Shown here: positions 1-10,900 of the stretch, piece after piece | Layout: each line of letters starts with the position of its first letter | Position numbering within the stretch: the stretch's first letter is position 1 | DNA from: Ypsolopha sequella | Taxonomy: Eukaryota > Arthropoda > Insecta > Lepidoptera > Ypsolophidae | Assembly: GCA_934047225.1 (NCBI GenBank) | Contig: OW204012.1 | Coordinates: 7,378,001-7,442,000 of the forward strand | Direction: 5' to 3' | DNA: 64,000 nucleotides | Program-made: the position numbers and the translations under genes | Notes under the pieces: model-generated | Seen by the model: only the letters and a program-made list of their open reading frames with translations | Told to the model about the DNA's origin: nothing | The model's database searches: none

Positions 1-357
1 GTGCGAAAAAACTCTCAGTGCGAGATTAATGTAAAATGTACTAAAGTTGCTATCAAAATTTCGTTCAACCAGATTCTAGATACTGCTAGACTAGAACCCA
101 TCTTATTAAATATAATTGCAGTCCATATGTCATTCCAATTGTCAAACCAGAAGAAATGGTGTCGAAAAAGACCTCATTTCAATAAATATTTTTATCGAGC
201 CCAGTTTCTCCAATTGCGTTTCTGTTTAACAGATCCCTAGAAATCTTTTCCAAAAACTAATATTTTATCAAAATAGTTCAAAGTAGTTTTCAAACTCTTC
301 TTTACTGAAGTACATATGCAAGTTCTAAGTGTCGTTTTTTTTCCGTAAGGCCCTTAA
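1..357. mobile_element. TTAA-flanked MITE (TTAAGGCG family), cut by the window edge
   Basis: The segment shares the body of a family present at least seven times in the window (2200, 4598, 18122, 33469, 38822 and 44460 are others). Shared landmarks are a 'gcgaaaaaactctcagtgcg' block at the left and a terminal 'ggcccTTAA' at 354-357. The left terminus lies outside the window. The 79-codon frame here has no recognisable domain and is not a gene. Confidence 0.6.
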
Positions 358-429
358 TGGATTTCAATAATTTTATAGTATAAATTACAAAAAAAAATTG
401 TGTTTTTTTTTTGTATTTTGAATATTTAA

Positions 430-582
430 AAACGGCTCACCTCAATACGTGTTATGATCGGGAAAGCCGACCAGTTTCAGCAGATTTAGACTGCCTTCAT
501 CTGGGCGAGTGAAGACGTTTACGCGATAACGATGTTACGCCACATTTTGTGGTTACGCCTCACACCCAGGTGAGCCGTTTTT
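430..582. mobile_element. MITE with CGGCTCACCT terminal inverted repeats, empty-site copy
   Basis: Ends are ACGGCTCACCT and AGGTGAGCCGT. The interior carries 'gaccagtttcagcag' uninterrupted. A second copy at 8227-8570 shares the ends and the 3' flank (ataaatcatgaattatcctc), but its interior is split by another MITE at exactly this point, so this copy shows the unoccupied state. No coding capacity. Confidence 0.7.
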
Positions 583-2199
583 TTATAAATCATGAATTAT
601 CCTCAAGTCTCATTTAATTCTATAATTTTGTAGGTATTTTACTTTTGTCTTTGCTTTTTGCTTTGGAAATTCCGCTCTTACACGATTTCACCTTGGCTTT
701 TATTTTTATCATATATTTTTTTAAATATATAATATCCTTATTTATGGACGACTAAATTACTAAAATTATCTTAATAAGTATAAATTATGCGTTAAATATG
801 CAAAACTTTGTAGAATACAATTCGTAAAATCAACAACAATATTCGTTTAAGGTCGTAAATTGATTTCATTTGACACGTCTTATCTATCGATGTGTGGAGT
901 CGAATTCGCATAGATTAAAGTTAATTCGAAAACCATTTCGAGATTTTGTTTTAATAAACAATCACACATCACAATCAGTATAATACCTAAAATTCTCAAG
1001 TGACCTCATATCGGACAATTGGCATAGATTAAATTATGTTAAGGTGTGTTAATTCGAAAACCATTATTTTCGAACTTTTGGTCTAAAAAAACCTTACGAT
1101 GATGAATATTTTTACGAAAAAGCTGCAACTTCCATTTGCCTTCGTGTGATTTCACTTGAGAAATGGCTGTTTAGATATGCGTCCTTTGCTATCAAGACAA
1201 TTTATAATGATTTGCTTCCGACTGATTTGACAGATGGATGACAGATGAGTAGACAGACAGAGACAGACCCTATCACCCATCACAATCCATATAATGTCGA
1301 AAATTGTCAAGTGACGTCATTTCGGACAATTCTTTCAAAAAATCATAAAAAGAAAATGGTTAATTTATATACCAAAATAATGAAAACTATGTCCTAAAAT
1401 GGCATACCTATATTCTTTGAAAAAAAAAAATTTTTTTTTTAGAAATTAAGCTATGGGAATTCTTTAAAAAATCATATAAGATAATGGTTAATTTACATAC
1501 CAAAATAATGGAAGCTATGTCACAGTATAAACAATATTCTGTGGCTATGTCCTAGAACGGGGAAGGTATATTCTCCGAAAAAAAATAATTTTGAAATTAA
1601 GCTATAGGAAATTGATGATTTTAGAGTTTCGTTCGAAAACCCTAAAGGCCTAGTTTCGTGAGGAATTGTAATTTTGTTTTTGTGTTCCCTACAAACGCAA
1701 TTGTTTTGCTACATAAGCAAAATTGTTATCGATTTTTGATACTGATCACTTACCAAGCCTCTGGTATGAATTTGGCTGCATAAATTAATGTCAAATATGA
1801 TTACGCTGACAGTTGATTAGAAGGTATGTATTCATAAAGTTATAGAAATTTTTCCAACTTCAAAATTTATCTATCCTTGACTTCACAACAATAAATAGCA
1901 AATTCAAAATGGCCGCCGCCATTTTAAAACAACATCTATTAATTAATGATGTGGAAAACCATTAAATTGTACCACTTTCCAAGATTAATTACGCAATCAA
2001 ATACGCTATTTAATTTTAATGGGATTTAATTTGTTGATTGAGAATCAAGATAACATTTGACAAGCGTTTTCTGAGACTTTTGTTTGTGATTGTACGTTTA
2101 AGTGGGCGTTATTTGCGACACTCCCGCAAACGTATTTCAGAGATTTGGTATTCCACATAGTAACTTTTTGTTGAAAAGCTCTTTGCAAAAAGCGGCACC
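583..2199. repeat. Degenerate internal duplications, no gene seen
   Basis: About 840-1600 contains diverged direct repeats. A block ending 'tatcggacaatt' near 1020 recurs near 1331 as 'atttcggacaatt'. 'cgaaaaccatt' occurs near 935 and 1065. An 'atggttaattta..taccaaaataatg' block occurs near 1358 and 1485. At 1725-1795 there is a fragment of the ACAAGGTG MITE family (cttaccaagcctctggtatg). The rest is AT-rich sequence in which I recognise nothing. Confidence 0.5.
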
Positions 2200-2603
2200 T
2201 TAAGGTGAGGCATCAAGTTTTCAACGGGCAGTGTCACTCCAAGCGGAAAAACGCGCAGTGCAAGAGGGAGACCGATTCAGGGAGAAAGACAAAAAAAAAT
2301 GCTTTTTATTTATATAAAAAAAAAACTGAAATAAAATGTAGATATTGTTAAAACCCATGTAATAAAATATGTTTAGGGTCTGTATACCATAATTATTTGT
2401 CAAATTATGAGAAAGCGTGTGTTTGAAGACCTCATTTTAATAATTATTTCTATCGAGTGAAAGATTTATAATCGCGTTTCTGTATTACATAAATCTAGAA
2501 AAAGTTTCTGAAAATGTTATACTAATTTATCAAACTACTAGCTTCGTACTGAACGTGGTAAAATTACTTCAAAAAGTGCCAATTCTTCGCAGCGTCGCCT
2601 TAA
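2200..2603. mobile_element. TTAA-flanked MITE, diverged TTAAGGCG family copy
   Basis: Starts TTAAGGTGAGG and ends GTCGCCTTAA. It contains a 'gcagtgcaagagggag' block that resembles the 38822-39269 copy more than the 18122 copy, which suggests a subfamily. Both ends keep TTAA, the site duplicated by piggyBac-type transposases. Superfamily placement is inference. Confidence 0.6.
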
Positions 2604-2773
2604 CTACAATTGTGAAAATTGGAGTTTATCCACTATTGAACTTTACTGCGTTGTGATAAGAAAGTAAAGTAGATGGCTGGAGCTTCCCATGATAGTACAT
2701 GTCGTAGTAAAACGGATTTTGCTAGGAACCAAGGAAATTTACGATCCCGATTGTAATGATGTTAGTAACCGGT

Positions 2774-3128
2774 CGGCCATAGCTTCAGGCTTCAAGAGGC
2801 GCGCCAAGCGGTTCTTCTTGTGACAGCGCCGGCAGAGAGAACAGATGTATGAAGTTGTTTAGAGCCAGCCATGGGTCGCCGCTCACGCGTCTTGTCCGGC
2901 TTCGAGTGACTTGCGCTCTCGCGACGGCGGTGTGCGGGGAGGCGGGGAGCCGCGCCAGTGATCGAGCGCACAGGATGAACCTAGTGTCGAGCGCTTTGAA
3001 CGAGCGAGCGCGCTATACATCCGATGCGGTCAAAGGCGCCGACGGGTGTCGTGGCAGGGCAAAGCCCGTCGCAAAAACCGCCTGAAAGCGCAGCAAGAAG
3101 CGCCGCCAGAAGCCTGAAGCTATGGCCG
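2774..3128. mobile_element. GC-rich inverted-repeat element
   Basis: The ends are CGGCCATAGCTTCAGGCTTC and its near-perfect reverse complement (gaagcctgaagctatggccg). The 355-bp body is strikingly GC- and CpG-rich (many cgcg, gcgag and gccg words) within sequence that is about two-thirds AT. The two open frames inside (about 78 and 63 codons on opposite strands) are best explained by the low stop-codon frequency of GC-rich DNA. Confidence 0.7.
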
Positions 3129-4136
3129 AGGCATAAAACCTGGCAATTGAAGACATAAGACGTCCTGCTCATTCAAAAGTCATCGCAACCGTATTGATTC
3201 AGGGTCGATTTTTGATTAATATATTATAAGTAGCTAGTTTTCTGCAGTTCTATTGTAGGTAAATGCCGAGATATTTTATGTCTCTGATAAGTTAAATCTA
3301 CTAATAGGCTATTTGCACACTTGCACAGTACTTACTGTCAATCTTCTTTAATTAACACGTTGAAGGACAGAGACTCTGGACAGCGTCCTACAGCGTACTA
3401 TTAGATATACCAATTTGAACACGATCTCCTTATTTTATCTTACCGCTCCGCTTCGCTTCGCTCGTCGTCGCACCTATTTTTTACTTTTGATGAAAGATTT
3501 TTGATTTCATACTTTATGATCTGCCCAACTAGATCATGAAATGGTCAATACGATATGTTCACGACATATATATTTAAAAACTACATCTATAGAAAACAGT
3601 AATTTTATATGTAAAGACCTATTATTACGCTCTACGGAGTTAAAACTCATATAATCAAAATGGCAGATTGTATGAGAAAAACGGTGCTTTATTTCATACC
3701 TTAATTTTGACAACATAACAGCTTTGCAGTTCAGAAACTCAAAAGTATGGGTTACGACCTACAGTTTTGTTCGACGCCTTTCTGGACGGATTTGGACACG
3801 CTCATATATCATTGCCTTTTGAAAATACGATCACCATTTTAGATAGACCTCCCTAGTCACTGCCCATTATTATTCAGAGGTATCAAATTATAGTGGAAGT
3901 ATTAAACTTAGTTAATTATGGCCCAAGAGAGTGCAAAAAACGGTTCGCAATTGTTAAGAAGGATTATTTCTTTTATGACCAAAGACTTTTGACCTCCTGT
4001 TAATTTTTAAGACTGTACAAAAAATAAATTTTGAAAGTGCTTATGTTATTTACAAATTTGAAATAAGCTTATAATCGTGACTTGTGCTTTTTTGTGATAA
4101 CATTTGGATCTTAGAAGTTAGTGTAAATTAATTTAC
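3129..4136. other. No recognised feature
   Basis: AT-rich intergenic-type sequence. There is a short CG-rich run near 3445-3475 (ccgctccgcttcgcttcgct). No open frame, RNA gene or terminal repeat pair could be supported. Confidence 0.4.
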
Positions 4137-4525
4137 AATGCAAGTGCTCGTAAAGGCCCACTTTTTATGCATCAAAACCGAACAGAAAGTCGATTATTTT
4201 GCCCTAGGGCGATATTATTATTTTTTTCATTTATTTACCATGGTTGCCTAATCTGCAGCCTTTCCTGTGTACCATAAATGTTACATATTTTTTCCACTGT
4301 TTAACGGCTCTGGATACAGTCCTTTTGAGCTAATCATAATTTAAAGTTCACAAGATTATATTTGTTTTATTTCCTCACACTATGCATTGAAAAACGTAGT
4401 ATGATACACGGGCGTAAGAGCTATAAATTACTCGGTTACGTTTAAAACACTCGCTACGCTCGTGTTTTAAATCGTCCTCGTGGTTTATTCCTTTTCGCCC
4501 TAGTAGCGTAGACTACTATTATCTT
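4137..4525 (+). mobile_element. AATGCAAGTGCTCG family repeat, copy 1 of 5
   Basis: About 385 bp beginning AATGCAAGTGCTCGTAAAGG and ending near 'gtagactactatta'. The 3' third folds back: a 'gggcgtaagag.ataaattac' block pairs with 'taatttattcctttgcgccc', with 'aaaacactcg' pairing across a short centre. Other copies lie at 6261, 21560 (minus), 34855 and 52166. No open frame is conserved, so this is a non-autonomous element of unknown superfamily. Confidence 0.7.
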
Positions 4526-4597
4526 CCCCATACTACAAAAAGCTAAATATAATATCAAAAACGGTTTTCGGTATTGCAAAAACCGATGATTCAATTA

Positions 4598-5050
4598 TTA
4601 AGGCGCTACCAAAAAAAAAATGGGATTTTTTCGAATCCATATATAACGTCACGCACTATAACGTCATCTACGTATTTCATTTTTAAGTAAATGTTTATTG
4701 AGTATTTGATTACGATTCTCACTGTAGGAAAACGCGATTGGATGAAATTTTCTCCATAGAATTTAATTCCGAAAAGACCTCTAAATTGTTTTATTTTTTT
4801 CTGTAATTCTGAAATCTTAACTAATTTCATTGTGAAATTGCATTCAAAATGTGGATATTATAATGAACTTAATTGTAATTATATTAAAATAAAGTCTCCT
4901 TGAAAATCTTTTTGACAAAATAACTGAGTACATTTGATACTAAAAAATACCGACTTTTTGCTACTTTTCCACAAATCCGTCCCTCTCGCACTGAGGGTTT
5001 TTTCGCATATGGAGTAACAGGGACGCTAAAACTTTTACGTGTCGCCTTAA
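4598..5050. mobile_element. TTAA-flanked MITE (TTAAGGCG family)
   Basis: Left end TTAAGGCGCTACC, right end GTGTCGCCTTAA. Colinear with 44460-44883 and inverted relative to 18122-18546. The open frames here (74 and 87 codons, minus strand) follow the repeat and recur in other copies, so they are not independent genes. Confidence 0.75.
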
Positions 5051-5099
5051 ATTGTAACAACGCGTTTCTGCGCTGTGATTGGCATTCTATGGATTCATT

Positions 5100-5210
5100 T
5101 GATGGATGTGGAAGAAGCGAAAGAGGTGTGTCAAGATCGTCGCACATGGAAATCTGTAGTCTCTGTCTACCCCTATTCGGGACAAGCGTGAGTATATGTA
5201 TGTGTTAGGT
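5100..5210 (+). repeat. Dispersed repeat fragment, probably a LINE or SINE 3' end
   Basis: Contains 'gaagaagcgaaagaggtgtg' and 'ctacccctattcgggacaag..tgagtatatgtatgt'. Related text recurs at 10955-11040 (minus strand) and 41322-41420. The frame across the first part reads like the C-terminus of a reverse transcriptase, but the piece is too short for assignment. Confidence 0.4.
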
Positions 5211-5260
5211 GCGCAGCGGAAACTTCCCCGTTTGAAACAATAACTCTACCAAAAACTAAC

Positions 5261-5666
5261 TTAAGGGGCTCCACAATGCTAAATTTCAGTTTTTCATTGG
5301 ATTTAGTTCCTTCAATGAAGAGACAAAAAATTTAAAAAAAATATGGCGTGTTGTTTGACTCAAGAAAATTATTAATTACACTTCATTAATAAACATATTT
5401 TCAATCTTCTTATAGGTATATTACTTTAAAAAAGCATGAATTTCACGAAAACATCGATTCGGTTTCCATTATTTCAAAACTGATTGAAAAGAAACCAAGA
5501 CACGCAGATACTAACAAGAAAAAAACATCTTTATGACATAAAGAAATTATTGGAGCTGCGATTTAAAATTACTGAAGTTTTGCGTGCGTGACATTTGATT
5601 AGAGCAGGATAGACAGTTAAAAAGCGTTAGAGCAGGACTGACTTTTAGCATTTTGGAGCCCCTTAA
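5261..5666. mobile_element. TTAA-flanked MITE (TTAAGGGGCTCC family)
   Basis: TTAA duplications at 5261-5264 and 5663-5666 bracket inverted ends GGGGCTCCACAATGCTAAA and TTTAGCATTTTGGAGCCCC. About 398 bp without coding capacity. The ends differ from the TTAAGGCG family, so at least two TTAA-specific MITE families are present. Mobilisation by a piggyBac-type transposase is inferred from the target site only. Confidence 0.75.
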
Positions 5667-6260
5667 TACTTTTTGTGACGTTGTTCAGTTTTTGTTGAGT
5701 TCAGTTTTTTTATATTTGAATACTAACTTATGCTTGCTTAATGCTAAACATTCATTAATTTTGTATTAATTCTTGAAATAAATATTTATATTTTGCTATA
5801 ATAAGCTTTTCATTTAGTTTAATAAATATAGACACAACAAAAATAACAATTTTAAATATTTTCGAGATATATTTCGGTCCACTTTAGGGCTAAAATATAT
5901 CTCGAAGGTATTAATTCTAAAATAAACATTTTCAAAGTGTTTAAAGTTATTTTTGTACGCCCACCCAGCACCGGCAGCGTATTATCTAGGACAGGGATGC
6001 GCAAGCTATGGCCCGCGGTCCATCTCTGGCTAAATGTTGCAATCCTGCCCCAGAACATCGACCCAGAAGTACCTATAGATAATAACATAACTTAAAACAA
6101 ACTTAAATAGACTTGCTTAGATTTAGACATCTCATTTATATTCATATTCTTTATGAATTATTGTACACAAAAAGAAACATATTATTTTCACATTTCAGAT
6201 TGATAAAAAGAAATCATAATAAAAAGTAGACATACAAACGTGTACACTAATACATGTTTT

Positions 6261-6636
6261 CAATGCAAGTGCTCGTAAAGGCCCACTTTTTGTGCATCAA
6301 AACCGAACAGAAAGTCAATGATTTTGCCCTAGGGCTTTATTATTATTATTTTTTTATTTATTTACAATGGTTGGCTAACCTGCAGCCTTTCCTGTGTACC
6401 ATAAATGTTATACTTTTATTTTCCACTGTTTAACGGCTCTGAATACAGTCCATTTAAGCCAATTATAATTTGAAGTTCACAAGATTATATTTGTTTTATT
6501 TCCTCACACTATGCATTGAAAAACGTAGTATGATACACGGGCGTAAGAGCAATAAATTACGACATTACTCGCTACGCTCGTGTTTTAAATCGTCCTCGTA
6601 ATTTATTCCTTTGCGCCCTTGAAGCATAAACTACTA
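6261..6636 (+). mobile_element. AATGCAAGTGCTCG family repeat, copy 2 of 5
   Basis: Same start, foldback third and 'cataaactact' end as the other copies. It sits inside the hAT-like element 5992-7469, so it inserted after that element. Confidence 0.7.
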
Positions 6637-6734
6637 TAATATACTTACCCCCTATGATTAAAGATAAATTACAACATACCTACATAAATAATAATGAAGT
6701 ATTTTATATTTTATAGTTTACCTGCAATAAATAT

Positions 6735-6998
6735 ACAAGGTGAATTTGTGAACATCATCCAAATTCATACTTGAGCCTTGGTAAGTGGTCAGCATCATGA
6801 ACCAATAACGATTTTTGTAAAATTCATAAAATGAAATTTCGACTCCCCATAGTGATTCACTCGGGACTGAGAGTGAATTACTATGGGAAGTCGAAATTTC
6901 ATCAAACGAATTTCACAAAAATTGTTATCGATTCGTTATGCTAATCACTTACCAAGCCTCTAGTATGAATTTGGATGATGATTAAAAAGTCACCTTGT
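6735..6998. mobile_element. MITE with ACAAGGTGA/TCACCTTGT ends
   Basis: An almost full-length foldback. The left arm carries 'aaattcatacttgagccttg', the right arm 'caagcctctagtatgaattt', and the centre pairs 'ccccatagtgattcactc' with 'gagtgaattactatggg'. TA dinucleotides flank both ends, as expected for Tc1/mariner-type insertion. A second copy is at 45177-45440 and a fragment at 1725-1795. Confidence 0.75.
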
Positions 6999-7329
6999 AT
7001 ATGTCCCTATCTCATAGTGTACCTGATTTGAATATCTAATAGTTCGTTATCATTCAATATTTTATAAATAAGAGATATCTCAATGTTGTTGAAACCTGTG
7101 AGTCAATACATGATATTATTTCTGAAAATACATTTTTTTTTCATTTTAATAAAGATTTATTTTTCATGCTTAAAAATTTAAGCACCTGGCCCTCAGTTAA
7201 ATACTGTTTGTACATATGAAAACATTGATAGATTAAAATAGCATTTTATTATTTACTATTAATGTACCTAACTACTTATAATTTAGTACATAACTATCTA
7301 ATTTATAGAAAAAGAAATGCGACAATGCG

Positions 7330-7432
7330 ACTCCCTCCCCATAGATAAACCAAATTGGTTTTATGGGATGTATTAAGATTAAGTTATCTTTGAAATAAAT
7401 AAACATATTCATTCATTCATTCATTCATTCAA
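7330..7432 (+). repeat. Probable LINE 3' tail with (ATTC)n
   Basis: 'gaaataaataaacat' followed by about six ATTC units (7408-7432). This arrangement is common at the 3' end of insect LINEs. No coding remnant precedes it that I can identify. Confidence 0.4.
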
Positions 7433-7670
7433 ATATTGGCCCACACAGGAAAAAGTTTGTCCATCCCTGATCTAGGACAACAAATACATTATAATTTACA
7501 TTATGATAATGTTATTTGTCAAACTAACATTATGCATGCATAGAGGGTGGGACATACATACATGTTTGGCTATTTGTAGCTTTTGAACGCAGTTAGTTAA
7601 TATCTTGTTTGGAAAAGATAATTTGGGTGTGATGAAAAGTGGTATGACGTCAACAACTGTGTTTTCAACG

Positions 7671-8159
7671 TTAAGAGGATGGCATACCCTAGCAACTTAT
7701 TTTATTACCCGTCCAGCACAATAAGTCTAATGGCAAAGACCTTATTTGCTTTTTGTAGAGGCGATTATATACTCGTATTGGCTCTTTGGCCTCTTTTTCT
7801 TGGACGCGTAATACTAGTGATCACGCAGCGAAACAACAAATTGGTGTGTTTTTAGCTAATACTAAAATATTTTGTAGGGAAAAAAATATTGGATTTAGGT
7901 AACATCCCTTCATATTTCTATTGCCTATTTTATAAAAAAAAATTGATCTCTAAAGCGCGTTTTTGAAACGTACGTTTAAAAACAAAAAAAAAGAGGGTGG
8001 AAAGCACTTTTTTTTGACAAAAGTATAAATCTTAGTACATTGTTTATAGGTGGAATCCCTAGATAAAAGATCAATAAATCAAATATATTTTCTTCAATAT
8101 GAGGAAAGAACCCTTGAAAACTTGGTGTTGTTGAGATTCTAGCGTCAGGTGTCCCGTTA
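7671..8159 (+). repeat. Long dispersed repeat, copy 1 (pair at 63099-63603)
   Basis: About 490 bp starting TTAAGAGGATGGCATACCC and ending GTGTCCCGTTA. It matches 63099-63603 almost throughout, with scattered substitutions and small indels. The distal copy is bounded by TTAA at both ends, but the two ends are not inverted repeats of each other. No conserved frame. Confidence 0.75.
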
Positions 8160-8226
8160 TGATTATATTTAAACAATAATTCATTAATGTAACTAGATAA
8201 TATTTATATTTGTATAAGACTTATAT

Positions 8227-8570
8227 AAAAACGGCTCACCTCAATACGTGTTATGATCGGGAAAGCATAACGTCGTCACAGTATTGCTTACTGTGACGTC
8301 GTCGCGTAACGTAAGCGTCTTCGCTCGCCCAGATGAAGGCAGTCTAAATCTGCTGAAACTGTGGGTCTACCGCGTAATTCTCATTTTCATCAACATCAAC
8401 TTGAGATTGAAATTTGACGTGCGTGCGACGACGCCCGCCTAACATGCCATCTCTTTTGCACGCGTTGAATTTCGCATGCATTTGCTTGAAGTTGATACAA
8501 ATGAGAATTACGCGGTAGAGCCCCTGGTCGGCTATCCCGATCATAACACGCATTGAGGTGAGCCGTTTTT
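8227..8570. mobile_element. CGGCTCACCT MITE containing a second MITE
   Basis: Ends ACGGCTCACCTCAATACGTG and CACGCATTGAGGTGAGCCGT. The interior contains the 8363-8523 element at the position where the 430-582 copy is continuous (inverted, 'ctgctgaaactg|gtcggc'). An additional short hairpin pairs 'acgtcgtcacagta' with 'tactgtgacgtcgt' near 8268-8303. Confidence 0.75.
8363..8523. mobile_element. 160-bp MITE with GGGTCTACCGCG ends, copy 1 of 3
   Basis: Inverted ends GGGTCTACCGCGTAATTCTC and GAGAATTACGCGGTAGAGCCC. Copies at 10737-10896 and 49248-49409 share the interior (cgcgttgaatttcgc, gatggcatg). Flanking actgt/ctgg is consistent with a 5-bp duplication that has decayed. The 61- to 88-codon frames crossing these copies are repeat-borne and not genes. 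Confidence 0.8.
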
Positions 8571-8810
8571 ATATAAATCATGAATTATCCTCAAGTTTCA
8601 TTTAATTCTATAATTGTATAAGAAATAAATAAATAAAACACTCGTACAACCTCCTTTCACCGACGAATTTTACGTCCTAACGTGATAGTAGTATTTTCAT
8701 TATCGTCGTACTAAGGGCATGCTTTTTTGGAGCAAGTTAGGGTGTATCGATTTTCCATTTTTTTCGAATTTCATATTGTAATAGTAAAATTATTTTGAAA
8801 AGATCTATAA

Positions 8811-9079
8811 AAAACCGGCCAAGTGCGAGTCGGACTCGCGCACGAAGGGTTCCGTATCTATAAAAACGGAAAAAAAACACGTCTGTTGTATGGGAGCCCC
8901 CTTAAATATTTATTTTATTATGTTTTTTAGTATTTTTTGTTATGGTGGCAACAGAAATATATCTGTGAAAATTTCAACTGTCTAACTATCACGGTTCACG
9001 AGATACAGGCTGGCGACAGACGGACAGACAGAAGGACAGCGGGTCCTGTTGCTTACCTTTGGGTTACGGCACCCTAAAA
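8811..9079 (+). mobile_element. GGGTTCCGTA family repeat, copy A
   Basis: Begins AAAACCGGCCAAGTGCGAG, has 'gaagggttccgta' near the start and 'ctgtctaactatcacggttc' in the middle, and closes with 'gggttacggcaccctaaaaa'. The ends are partly inverted (GGGTTCCGTA versus TACGGAACCC in intact copies). Other copies: 18783-19034, 20945-21230 (minus), 52733-53031. Confidence 0.75.
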
Positions 9080-9244
9080 ATGACAAGTAAATAAAAAGAT
9101 AAATAATATTGGACAACATCTTTTGCTCGCTCATTTGATTCAAAGTTTTACAAATAGAAAGAAAGATTAAGAAAAAAATCGTTTGGCATATTTTACTATC
9201 AGAAAACATTCCTTTACTTTCAAAAGTATGTAGGCAAAACTGTA

Positions 9245-9400
9245 TTTGAAGATTTTTGGTACTTGCCTGTGCCGGGACTTGAACCGGTGAAACATATAAA
9301 GCTTTTCGTACCTCAAAATGAAAAAAAAAAAACGTGACTCGATCCCTTGTAACGAGTAGCTGTGGTACTTGCTCCCTTGTATACCTATACATTTTAGCTT
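9245..9400 (-). mobile_element. tRNA-derived SINE fragment
   Basis: On the minus strand 'ccggttcaagtcccggcac' (9270-9295) is a T-arm/B-box-like motif. No complete cloverleaf can be folded around it, so a functional tRNA gene is not supported. Confidence 0.4.
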
Positions 9401-9429
9401 CTTGAAGTTCTTAAAGAAACCTAAATTCT

Positions 9430-10100
9430 GTGAATTATAAGTGTTTATATCTCAAACTGGGAACTCCGTTAGAGGTTCACATCCGACGTAAGGTGACCTT
9501 TGCACCCGCCGTGCTCGATGCCACCACGCCATATCTCTTTGTCTTCGGCGGCCAGCCACCACTACGCCACAGCTTGGAGCCGCTGCGAGTGATCAACGGA
9601 GCGTCATCGGTCCAAGGAGAGTGCGTTACTTGGGAAAACAGTGTTTGAGACCCGGGCCCTAATAGACTCACCCCTGATAGTCGTTCATAAACTCACACCG
9701 AGTTGGGTTTCCTACCCGGGTTGCAACACTAACCCGTTCAAAAATGAACTCGCGTCTCAACACCGACCGTTCAAAAATGACAGTGTCGCTACACTGGTGT
9801 CGAATTTTTCAACATCAACTCTGAGCAGGGTTCGCAAGGTTCGTATAGGCTCCAAACGTCACCTGACATTCACGTAAATTTTCGTAAATGAAATGACGTT
9901 AATTTTTGTACCGAGGGGGTCTTCTCAACGTTATAGTTGATATAATTACGTTAAATTTCGTGTAGAGGGGGTCCTCTCAACGTTATTATACTAAATATAA
10001 CGCAAAAATGACAACTGACGTTTGGAGTGTCGTCACACGACGAAACCCGTTCAAAAACTCAGCGTTACAACCCCAGTGTTCCTACCCAGCCCAGGGTTAT
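9430..10100. repeat. GC-richer block with short duplications
   Basis: 9430-9670 is GC-rich and open on both strands (72 and 64 codons) with no domain recognised. 9890-9990 has a diverged direct duplication of about 57 bp ('gagggggtcttctcaacgtt' and 'gagggggtcctctcaacgtt'). 'acccgttcaaaaa' occurs three times near 9735, 9765 and 10047. It could be a decayed element. I cannot assign it. Confidence 0.35.
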
Positions 10101-10465
10101 TTAATGAACGCACTTCTGAACTCTTGATGTAACTTGGCTTAAACTTAAATTACTAGAATTATACTTTTAAAATTGAGCACGTTTGTTTTTCCTTTCTAAC
10201 AACGTGACAAAATGGCCCTTATTAGATTCATTTTGTTGTCCGTCTGTCCGTCTGTCTCAGGGCCAAAACTGATACCACTTTCAGTAAGCCTATCTGAGTT
10301 TTCACTCGATGCAACATTTGTATGAGAAATTGCACAGCGCCCCTAGCAGTTTACGAGTGGAACCACAGTTTCTCATACAAAAAATATTTTACGCGGTCGC
10401 TAACGTGTATGGAGTGCAAAACTCATGGTAGACCTTCGGAAGTCTGCGGCATTATTAGTCTACGG

Positions 10466-10900
10466 CAGTGGCGTTCATATAACTTTTTTCCGGAAAAGCA
10501 ATCAGAAGGTCAAGTTTGACAATGAAAAAAATATGAAAAAATTGAAATAAACTTTGAAAAAAAAAAAGTTTGTATGACGCCAGGGTAGACAGTGTCTACA
10601 GTGTGTACTAGTGAGTGAACATTTTCATATCAACTTTTTTTTTCAAAGTGTTATTTAATTCTTTTCATATTTTTTTTATTGTCAAATTTGACCTTCTGGT
10701 TGCTTTTTCGGAAAACAGTTCTATGCACGCAACTGGGGCTCTACCGCGTAATTCTCATTTGTATCAACTTCAAGCAAATGCACGCGAAATTCAACGCGTG
10801 CAAAAGAGATGGCATGTTAGGCGGGCGTCGTCGCACGCACGACAAATTTCAATCTCAAGTTGATGTTGATGAAAATGAGAATTACGCGGTAGACCCACTG
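10466..10900. mobile_element. hAT-like MITE with CAGTGGCGT end, split by a second MITE
   Basis: The left end CAGTGGCGTTCATATAAC pairs with 'gttctatgcacgcaactg' at 10719-10735. Long inner arms pair 'gcaatcagaaggtcaag' with 'tgaccttctggttgc'. Flanking 8-mers GTCTACGG (10458-10465) and GTCTACAA (10901-10908) are a near-perfect hAT-type duplication once the nested element is included in the span. Confidence 0.65.
10737..10896. mobile_element. 160-bp MITE with GGGTCTACCGCG ends, copy 2 of 3
   Basis: Bounded by perfect 5-bp repeats ACTGG (10732-10736 and 10897-10901). This is the best-preserved target duplication for the family. It inserted at the right edge of the 10466-10900 MITE. Confidence 0.8.

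Larger units (their letters stand above)
5992..7469. mobile_element. hAT-like element with 8-bp target duplication, interior replaced by other repeats
   Basis: Terminal motifs CAGGGATGCGCAA at the left and TTTGTCCATCCCTG at the right are flanked by identical 8-bp repeats ATCTAGGA (5984-5991 and 7470-7477). An 8-bp duplication and CAGGG termini are typical of hAT elements. The 1478 bp contain no transposase. The inside holds an AATGCAAGTG repeat (6261-6636), an ACAAGGTG MITE (6735-6998) and a LINE-like tail (ATTC)n ending near 7432. A short minus-strand frame across the left end (5852-6088) is not a gene. Confidence 0.75.

Noticed and set aside
2849..3172. Two overlapping GC-rich open frames (78 and 63 codons) that might be a small gene
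   Set aside because: They lie inside a GC-rich inverted-repeat element, overlap on opposite strands, and low stop frequency explains them.
3430..3475. CpG-island promoter
   Set aside because: The CG-rich run is only about 40 bases and no open frame or transcript structure follows.
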